Translations under genes and position numbers: made by a program
Notes under the pieces: model-generated
Told to the model about the DNA's origin: nothing
Seen by the model: the letters and a program-made list of their open reading frames with translations, nothing else
Database searches by the model: none
Shown here: positions 6,609 to 11,863 of the stretch, in pieces
Position numbering within the stretch: position 1 is the stretch's first letter
Layout: each line of letters opens with the position of its first letter
Source of the DNA: Caldisericota bacterium
GTDB taxonomy: Bacteria > Caldisericota > Caldisericia > Cryosericales > Cryosericaceae
Direction: 5' to 3'
Length of the DNA stretch: 11,863 nucleotides
Assembly: GCA_026390195.1 (NCBI GenBank)
Contig: JAPLGK010000037.1
Coordinates: forward strand, 1-11,863

Positions 6609-8111
6609 ATGTCAGCAGCTGGAAGAAGGATCCTGTCGTTAGCCATCGTGGCTGTGATCGCCGTCGGGCTTGTGGTCCCCGGCGCGTACGCCGCGTCTGC
6701 CGCATCGACCAAGACCATTGTCCTCACCATCAGTTCCACCGTCGCAACTGTCGCTGGCTCAAGCGTTACGCTTGACGCGGCGCCGTTCATCGTCGGTGGC
6801 CGCACCATGCTCCCCGTCCGGTTTGTCGCCGAGTCAATGGGTGCCGGCGTCTCATTCACGAAAAGATCAAACGGCAGCGTCTCGCGAGTCAACCTTGGAC
6901 TACCGGACAGCTCCACGACGCTCAAGGCTATCACACTCTCACTCGACTCCACCACCGCGACCGTCAACGGCCAGATCGTGACGCTCGACACAACTCCCGT
7001 CATCCGGGAAGGCAGGACGTTCGTTCCCATCCGGTTCATCGCCGAGCAGCTTGGCGCCAAGGTCACTTCAACAGCTGATCCGTCCACCGGCCGGACTCGG
7101 ACAGTCACCATCGTCCTGCCCATCATCAACGTCGATGTCCCACGCCAGATGTCCGGAACTGGAGCGACTTTTCCACTTCCGCTGTACTCGAAGATGTTTG
7201 ATGTCTACAATGGCGAGACCGGCGTTCGCGTCAACTACCAGGGCATCGGCTCCGGCGGCGGCATCAAGGCGCTGACCGACAAGACCGTGGACTTTGGTGC
7301 TTCTGACGCGTTTCTTTCCGTGGCAGAGACAACGGCGATGGCAGCTCCTGTGCTCCACATACCGACATGTGTCGGCGCCGTCGTCCTCACGTACAACCTG
7401 GAAGGCAACCCTGTGCTGCGTCTCGATGCTAAGACAGTCAGCGATATCTTCCTGGGCACGATCACTTGGTGGAACGACAGCCGCATCGCCGCCCTCAACC
7501 CCGGCGTCACTCTTCCTGACCTGCCCATCACGACGATTCACCGTTCAGACGGTTCCGGCACAACCTCCATTTTCACCAACTACCTGTCTATGGCCGTATC
7601 AACTTGGAAGTCGAAGGTCGGAGCAGGGAAGTCGGTCAGCTGGCCCGCTGGGATTGGAGGTAAGGGGAATGACGGAGTTGCCGGACTCGTGTCACAGAAC
7701 AAGGGCGCCATCGGCTACGTGGAGCTTGTCTATGCGATTTCATCCAAGCTCTCCTACGCAACCATGCGCAACTCTTCGGGCAGCTTCGTTGTCCCATCCC
7801 TGGCGTCGTCAGGGCGTGCAGCTCAAATCCAGCTGCCGGACGACCTCAAGGTCTTCCTTATGAACAGCAGTGATTCGCAGGCGTATCCCATCGCGGCGTT
7901 CACGTGGCTGCTGGTGTACCGCGAGCAGAAGTATTCTGGTCGCACGCTGGGACAGGCGATCGCCCTCAAGCGACTCCTGAACTGGATGCTCACGACGGCG
8001 CAGTCTGTCAATGAGGGGCTTGGCTACGGAAGACTCCCTGCAACCGCAGTCACCAAGGCACAGGCACTGGTGAGGTCGCTGACATACGGCGGAGCGCCCA
8101 TCCCCGACTGA
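6609..8111 (+). CDS. Secreted fusion: copper-amine-oxidase-like stalk domain plus PstS phosphate-binding domain
   Basis: This 500-residue exported protein has a type I signal peptide (about 1-28, ending GAYA) and no lipobox. Residues about 36-170 hold two copies of a copper amine oxidase N-terminal-like motif, IVGGRTMLPVRFVAESMGAG (61-80) and IREGRTFVPIRFIAEQLGAK (132-151). Residues 181-499 are a complete PstS-type domain: GTGATFPLPLYSKMF, GIGSGGGIKAL, VDFGASDAFL, WWNDSRIAALNPGV, IHRSDGSGTTSIFT and GGKGNDGVAGL. All phosphate-contact motifs are kept. The stalk domain is common on cell-surface proteins of Firmicutes and may hold the binding domain away from the membrane. GGAGG lies 5 nt before the ATG at 6609; an earlier ATG at 6605 is out of frame. 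It should be induced by the Pho box upstream. The domain calls are firm; the anchoring role is inferred. Confidence 0.93.
   Translation: MSAAGRRILSLAIVAVIAVGLVVPGAYAASAASTKTIVLTISSTVATVAGSSVTLDAAPFIVGGRTMLPVRFVAESMGAGVSFTKRSNGSVSRVNLGLPDSSTTLKAITLSLDSTTATVNGQIVTLDTTPVIREGRTFVPIRFIAEQLGAKVTSTADPSTGRTRTVTIVLPIINVDVPRQMSGTGATFPLPLYSKMFDVYNGETGVRVNYQGIGSGGGIKALTDKTVDFGASDAFLSVAETTAMAAPVLHIPTCVGAVVLTYNLEGNPVLRLDAKTVSDIFLGTITWWNDSRIAALNPGVTLPDLPITTIHRSDGSGTTSIFTNYLSMAVSTWKSKVGAGKSVSWPAGIGGKGNDGVAGLVSQNKGAIGYVELVYAISSKLSYATMRNSSGSFVVPSLASSGRAAQIQLPDDLKVFLMNSSDSQAYPIAAFTWLLVYREQKYSGRTLGQAIALKRLLNWMLTTAQSVNEGLGYGRLPATAVTKAQALVRSLTYGGAPIPD
7149..8105 (+). repeat. First copy of a tandemly duplicated PstS domain (second copy at 8395-9351)
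   Basis: Residues 181-499 of the stalk fusion align without gaps to residues 36-354 of the next protein, 319 residues each. By eye about two thirds are identical, and many nucleotide blocks match too. This shows a within-locus duplication, followed by gain of a stalk domain in one copy or a lipoprotein signal in the other. Confidence 0.75.
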
Positions 8112-8132
8112 ACCACGTCTCTCCACCAGACA

Positions 8133-8156
8133 GCGCCTCTGGCATTCCGGGGGCGC
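8133..8156 (+). terminator. Strong hairpin after the stalk-PstS gene
   Basis: GCGCCTCTGG (8133-8142) pairs with CCGGGGGCGC (8147-8156) around a CATT loop. This gives a 10-bp stem with two G-U pairs, 21 bases after the stop codon. The bases that follow are mixed rather than a T-run, so it may be an imperfect terminator or a 3'-end stabiliser that separates this gene from the pst operon. Confidence 0.45.
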
Positions 8157-8184
8157 CGTATCCGTCTCCTGGAAGCAGTTTCAC

Positions 8185-8220
8185 TTAGTACAATCTTAAC
8201 ATCCATCAGTAGCACTACTG
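8185..8220 (+). promoter_or_regulatory. Weak Pho-box-like pair and adjoining dyad
   Basis: TTAGTA (8185-8190) and TTAACA (8196-8201) are 11 bases apart like the repeats at 6510, but only two are convincing. Right after them CAGTAG and CTACTG (8207-8212, 8215-8220) form a perfect dyad with a 2-base centre, suitable for a dimeric repressor or activator. I could not assign a confident -35/-10 pair for the downstream pst operon. Confidence 0.3.
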
Positions 8221-8241
8221 ACCATATTGTCCTATTCTGTC

Positions 8242-8278
8242 GATACGCATCACGTCATGTGTATGATTTGCACGTATC
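8242..8278 (+). promoter_or_regulatory. Leader stem-loop abutting the pstS Shine-Dalgarno
   Basis: GATACG (8242-8247) and CGTATC (8273-8278) are perfect complements. Inside them ATCA (8249-8252) can pair with TGAT (8264-8267). The outer stem ends one base before the Shine-Dalgarno AGGAGG (8279-8284), so it may shape ribosome access. I recognise no known riboswitch. Confidence 0.3.
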
Positions 8279-8289
8279 AGGAGGCCTGC

Positions 8290-9354
8290 GTGAAGATGTT
8301 CGGTCGTTTGTCTGTGGTTGTGGCGATACTGCTGGTCATCGCCTTGGTGGTGTCTGGCTGCGGCTCCCAGGGGCAGCCATCTGCCGTCACCAGTCTGACT
8401 GGAGCCGGCGCAACGTTCCCTTATCCCCTATACTCAAAGATGTTCGACACGTATGACACCGTGGCCGGCGTCCGCGTCAACTACAACAGTATCGGCTCGG
8501 GCGGTGGCATTAAGGCTCTCACTGACAAGACGGTCGACTTTGGGGCTTCCGACGCATTCCTCAATGATCAGGAAGAGGCGGCCATGGGCGCTTCTGTCCT
8601 GCACATCCCCACGTGTGTGGGCGCCGTCGTCCTGTCGTACAACCTGGACGGCACGCCTGCCCTGAAACTCGACGGGACAGTCCTGGCGGGGATCTTTCTC
8701 GGAAAAGTCGTCAAGTGGAACGACCCGTCGATCGTGGCACTCAACCCGGGCCTCTCCCTCCCTGACCTTGTCATCACTGTCGTCCATCGCTCGGACGGCT
8801 CGGGAACCACGTCCATCTTCACTAGCTACCTGGCAGCCGTCAGCCCGTCGTGGAAGTCGACGGTCGGCGCCGGCAAGTCCGTGAGCTGGCCCACTGGCGT
8901 CGGAGGAAAGGGAAACGACGGCGTCGCCGGCATGATCTCGCAGGCGAAGGGCAGCATCGGCTACATCGAACTCATCTACGCACAACAGTCGGGTATGCCG
9001 TTCGCCTCGCTGAAGAACGCGTCTGGCACGTTTATCATGCCGAGTCTCGCGTCCTCCGCCGCGGCAGCTGCAGTCAGCCTTCCAGACGACCTTCGCATCG
9101 TAATCCTGAACAGTCCGGGGGCAGATGCATACCCCATCAGCGCCTTCACGTGGATCCTCGTGTACAAGGAACAGAACTATGCCGGCCGTACGCTTGAGCA
9201 GGCACAGGCGCTCAAGAAACTGCTGACCTGGATGCTGACAGACGGCCAGGCCATCAACGAGGGGCTGTCCTATGCCAAACTGCTTGCGCCCGCCGCTGCA
9301 AAGGCGCTGGCGCTTGTGAAGTCGATGACCTATGGCGGCACAGCTATCCCGTAG
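8290..9354 (+). CDS. pstS: PstS phosphate-binding lipoprotein of the Pst ABC transporter
   Basis: This 354-residue extracytoplasmic lipoprotein binds phosphate and delivers it to PstC-PstA. Its signal peptide ends VVSGC with lipidated Cys24. The mature protein has all family motifs: GAGATFPYPLYSKMF (38-52), SIGSGGGIKAL (67-77), VDFGASDAFL (82-91), VKWNDPSIVALNPG (141-154), HRSDGSGTTSIFT (166-178) and GGKGNDGVAG (205-214). The reading frame is open back to an ATG at 8227, but that extension spoils the signal peptide. AGGAGG (8279-8284) lies exactly 5 nt before GTG 8290, so I use GTG. The 3' end overlaps pstC by 23 bases. It is nearest to the PstS domain of the preceding fusion protein. It ends in TAG. 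Confidence 0.94.
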   Translation: MKMFGRLSVVVAILLVIALVVSGCGSQGQPSAVTSLTGAGATFPYPLYSKMFDTYDTVAGVRVNYNSIGSGGGIKALTDKTVDFGASDAFLNDQEEAAMGASVLHIPTCVGAVVLSYNLDGTPALKLDGTVLAGIFLGKVVKWNDPSIVALNPGLSLPDLVITVVHRSDGSGTTSIFTSYLAAVSPSWKSTVGAGKSVSWPTGVGGKGNDGVAGMISQAKGSIGYIELIYAQQSGMPFASLKNASGTFIMPSLASSAAAAAVSLPDDLRIVILNSPGADAYPISAFTWILVYKEQNYAGRTLEQAQALKKLLTWMLTDGQAINEGLSYAKLLAPAAAKALALVKSMTYGGTAIP

Positions 9355-10261
9355 CGACCGGCGCGAGCTGATCCGAGAGCGCGCGTTCACGGCTGCCGGC
9401 CTGACGGCAGCCGTCGCGCTCGTCACGACTATCGTCCTCTTCCTCGTTCAGCTCTTCATCACTTCACGCGCGTCCCGGGCTGCCTTTGGCCTTCCCTTCC
9501 TATGGCGCAGCGAGTGGAACCCAGTCACCGAGCAGTTCGGCGCTCTACCCATGGTCGTCGGAACCCTCATCACTGGGTTTGGCGCCCTGCTCATCTCGAC
9601 CCCGTTCGCGCTGGGCATTGCCATCTTTCTAGCTGACTACGCCGGCAAGAAGGTTACGGAACCAGTCAAGTACCTCATCGGATTACTTGGTGGGCTCCCG
9701 TCGGTCATCTTCGGCCTCTGGGGACTGTTCGTTCTGGTCCCGATCGTCAGCAAGTTCGAGGTCTGGTTTGGCAAGCTGGTGGGCAGTGAAGCCCTTGTCG
9801 CCAGCGGCACGACCGGTGTCGGCCTCCTGGCGGCCATTCTGCTGCTGGCCATCATGATCCTGCCGTTCAGCGCCTCGCTCATCCTGGAATCCTTGCTGGT
9901 CGTTCCCACCGAACTCAAGGAAGGGGCGCTCGCGCTGGGAGCGACGAAGTGGGACACCATCCAGAACGTCGAACTCCCGTATGTCCGCAAGAGCACGGTC
10001 GGCGCCCTCGTCCTGTCTCTCGGCCGCGCGCTCGGTGAGACGATGGCCGTCACCATGGTTATCGGCAACGGGATGCGGCTGCCACATTCCCTTCTCGACC
10101 CGGCCAATACGCTCGCGTCGGCGATTGCCAACCAGTTCCTTGAGGCGACGTCGCCCGTCTATGTCGGTTCGCTCATCCAGCTGGCCCTTATCCTGTTTGT
10201 CATCGCCATCCTCATCAACATCGCGGCACGCGTCATCCTCAGACGGGGGGTTCAGCAATGA
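9332..10261 (+). CDS. pstC: PstC, phosphate ABC transporter permease
   Basis: This 309-residue inner-membrane protein forms the phosphate channel with PstA. About six membrane segments are visible (near 20-42, 75-100, 117-139, 162-187, 222-244 and 278-300). The EAA loop that docks on PstB is EGALALGATKWDTIQNVELP (197-216). The PstC hallmark GRALGETMAVTMVIGN (231-246) carries the conserved Arg232 and Glu236. The ATG lies inside the last 23 bases of pstS with no clear Shine-Dalgarno, so it probably relies on coupling to pstS translation. The stop overlaps the pstA start as ATGA. Length and motifs are complete; the gene looks intact. Confidence 0.95.
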   Translation: MAAQLSRSDRRELIRERAFTAAGLTAAVALVTTIVLFLVQLFITSRASRAAFGLPFLWRSEWNPVTEQFGALPMVVGTLITGFGALLISTPFALGIAIFLADYAGKKVTEPVKYLIGLLGGLPSVIFGLWGLFVLVPIVSKFEVWFGKLVGSEALVASGTTGVGLLAAILLLAIMILPFSASLILESLLVVPTELKEGALALGATKWDTIQNVELPYVRKSTVGALVLSLGRALGETMAVTMVIGNGMRLPHSLLDPANTLASAIANQFLEATSPVYVGSLIQLALILFVIAILINIAARVILRRGVQQ

Positions 10262-11094
10262 CGGCCCGAAAACTCAAGAACGGCGTGATGGGATTCCTGG
10301 TTGCCGCATCGGCCGGGCTACTCATCGCCGTGCTCATCGTCATCGTGTGGCACATCTTCATCTCGGGCGTCCGCTACCTGAACTGGGACTTCTTCACCAA
10401 GGCGCCCGCCCCCTTCGGCGAGAGTGGCGGCGGCGTGTTTAACGCCATCGTCGGCACCTTCCTCATCACGCTCGTGGCAGCCGCCATCGGGACACCGTTT
10501 GGCATGTTTGCCGGCATCTATGTCGCAGAACACCGGGGTCAGCGGTTCGCCGACATCGTGCGCCTCTGCGCCGATGCCCTGCAGGGTGTGCCGTCCATTG
10601 TCATCGGCATCTTCGGCTACACGTTCCTGGTTGCGCGCTTCCGCAGCTACTCTGCCCTGTCGGCAAGCGTCGCGCTCGCCTTCATGTTCGTACCAACAAC
10701 GACGCGCGTCACCGAGGAAGTACTCAACCTAGTCCCCTCGGGCCTCAAGGAAGCGGCATACGCTCTTGGGGCCAGACGGTCGAGTGTGGTCTGGAATGTC
10801 AGCATCAAAACCGCTGCAGCCGGCATCACCTCGGGATTGCTTACGTCCATGGCCCGTATCGCAGGCTAGACGGCACCTCTGCTGTTCACTGCCTTCGGCA
10901 GCCGATATGTCGAATGGAACATGTTGCGCCCAATGTCAGCTCTTCCACTCCAGATCTATATCTATGCCAGCAGCCCATACCCCGCCCTCCAGCAGCAGGC
11001 CTGGAGCGCCGCATTTGTCCTCGTCCTCCTCATCCTGCTGCTCCAGTACAGCGCCAAACATCTCATCGCCCGCGTGTTACGGGTGAAGGCATAA
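10258..11094 (+). pseudogene. pstA: PstA permease gene interrupted by one in-frame TAG
   Basis: PstA is the second channel subunit of the phosphate transporter. Translation from ATG 10258 gives 203 residues, then TAG, then 74 more codons in the same frame to TAA at 11092. Joined, this is 278 codons, the usual PstA length. Before the stop are a first membrane segment (about 11-35), GVPSIVIGIFGY (110-121) and the EAA loop LKEAAYALGARRSSVVWNVS (163-182). The protein stops at MARIAG. The next codons read TAPLLFTAFG, so the stop replaces the conserved Glu of ARIAGETAPLLFTA. The truncated product lacks the last membrane segments and should not form a channel. The downstream ATG at 10921 has no Shine-Dalgarno. 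A GAG-to-TAG change, a sequencing error or suppression would each explain this. Confidence 0.85.
10867..10869 (+). other. Premature amber codon in pstA (codon 204)
   Basis: TAG stands where family alignments have a Glu codon. GAG would differ by a single base. The reading frame is intact on both sides, so there is no insertion or deletion. Confidence 0.9.
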
Positions 11095-11105
11095 GGAAGG
11101 CACTC

Positions 11106-11863
11106 ATGGAAGAACCTGTTATCGTTCTCGAAACACAGAAGGTCAACGCCTGGTTTGGCAAGGATCAGGTCTTATTCGACGTCTCAGCACGCATCCCGAA
11201 GAACAGGGTCACCGCGATCATGGGCCCGTCTGGTTGTGGCAAGACGACATTCGTCCGGACACTCAATGGGTTGCACCTGATGACGCCTGGGGCCCGTTGC
11301 TCGGGCACCGTCCTGCTCGAGGGTACCGACACGTCGACCATGGATATCGTGGACGTCCGCAAGCACATCGGCATGGTGTTTCAGAGGCCCAACCCCTTCC
11401 CTACGATGACCGTCTATGAAAACGTGCTGGCCGGCTACCGGCTTACCGGGCAGCGCCTCTCGCGGGACAAGGCGGACCAGATCGTGGAGGCGACCCTGAA
11501 CAAAGTCGGATTGTGGACCGAGGTTCAGACCAAGCTGTTCAAGGCCGGCACGTCCCTTTCCGGAGGGCAGCAGCAACGCCTGTGCATCGCGCGCACGATC
11601 GCTATGGAACCGGCAGTCGTGCTGTTCGACGAGCCGACCAGCGCCCTTGACCCGAAGTCGACTGCGATTATCGAAGAGTTGCTGTCCGGCCTCAAGTCTG
11701 ACTATAGTATCATATTCGTGACCCACGGCCTGCAGCAGGCAGCGCGCATCTCGGATTACGTCGCCTTCTTCATGCTGGGCGAACTCGTGGAGTTCGGCGA
11801 GACAAAGCGCGTCTTCGTCGGCCCACAGGACAAGCGAACCGAAGACTACCTGTCCGGCAAGTA
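11106..11863 (+). CDS. pstB: PstB, phosphate ABC transporter ATPase (3' end cut by the window)
   Basis: This cytoplasmic ATPase powers phosphate import through PstC-PstA. 252 codons are visible plus two bases of the next. Motifs in order are Walker A GPSGCGKTT (40-48), Q-loop Gln93 in MVFQRPNPFPTM, signature LSGGQQQR (151-158), Walker B VVLFDEPTSALDP (171-183), switch His207 in VTHGLQQAARISDY and the PstB-typical tail FFMLGELVEFG (221-231). Family members usually end within a few residues of this point, so little is missing. The switch region has Gly208 where most PstB have Asn or Ser. GGAAGG (11095-11100) lies 5 nt before the ATG, so it can be translated even though pstA is interrupted. phoU would be a normal next gene, but it is outside the window. 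Confidence 0.95.
   Translation, partial: MEEPVIVLETQKVNAWFGKDQVLFDVSARIPKNRVTAIMGPSGCGKTTFVRTLNGLHLMTPGARCSGTVLLEGTDTSTMDIVDVRKHIGMVFQRPNPFPTMTVYENVLAGYRLTGQRLSRDKADQIVEATLNKVGLWTEVQTKLFKAGTSLSGGQQQRLCIARTIAMEPAVVLFDEPTSALDPKSTAIIEELLSGLKSDYSIIFVTHGLQQAARISDYVAFFMLGELVEFGETKRVFVGPQDKRTEDYLSGK

Noticed and set aside
6335..7129. 264-codon open frame on the minus strand
   Set aside because: It covers the end of one gene, the Pho box and the stalk domain in antisense. No recognisable product.
8227..8289. Upstream start of pstS at 8227
   Set aside because: The extra 21 residues would precede a normal lipoprotein signal peptide. GTG 8290 has AGGAGG at 5 nt.
8434..9426. 330-codon open frame on the minus strand
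   Set aside because: Antisense to pstS and the start of pstC. Its composition is rich in Arg, Asp and Gly and it has no motif or Shine-Dalgarno.
10867..10869. TAG read as a sense codon throughout this genome
   Set aside because: Three other genes in the window end in TAG at positions that match family lengths, so TAG works as a stop here.

Overview
The window carries two divergent transcription units from a bacterium of moderately high GC. The minus strand (212-2731) encodes one long phosphotransfer protein. The plus strand (about 2880 to the window end) encodes a phosphate-starvation regulon: phoB, phoR, three PstS-type binding proteins, pstC, pstA and pstB. The organism cannot be named from sequence alone. 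Lipoproteins with lipoboxes, a copper-amine-oxidase-like 'stalk' domain on a secreted protein, a PhoR of the type seen in Firmicutes and an 11-bp-periodic Pho box of Bacillus style point to Firmicutes or a deep-branching, high-GC relative. Caldisericota (Cryosericum-like) is a guess only.

Layout. 1-211 has no gene that I can support. It holds two short inverted repeats (44-77) and a roughly 100-bp element with imperfect inverted ends (106-205). 212-2731 (minus) is a DhaM-HPr-enzyme I fusion with a complete enzyme I. 2732-2947 is the divergent intergenic region, with a promoter for each direction. 2948-6476 is an overlapping operon of phoB, phoR and a divergent PstS-like lipoprotein (GTGA and ATGA overlaps). 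6477-6608 holds a four-repeat Pho box and a leader hairpin. 6609-8111 is a secreted fusion of a stalk domain with PstS. 8112-8289 has a strong hairpin, a dyad and a leader stem-loop. 8290 to the end is pstS (lipoprotein), pstC, pstA and pstB, closely packed; pstB runs off the right edge.

How it should work. PhoR and PhoB sense low phosphate and activate promoters such as the one at 6510-6562. The binding proteins deliver phosphate to the PstC-PstA channel, driven by PstB. Two lesions cut into this picture. PstA has an in-frame TAG exactly where the conserved Glu of the ARIAGETAPLL motif should be. PhoB's Shine-Dalgarno points to an ATC codon instead of ATG. Each is one base away from normal, so sequencing error, real decay and unusual decoding are all open.

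A recurring rule helps to fix starts. In dhaM, the stalk-PstS gene, the second pstS lipoprotein gene and pstB, a strong Shine-Dalgarno ends exactly 5 nt before the start codon.
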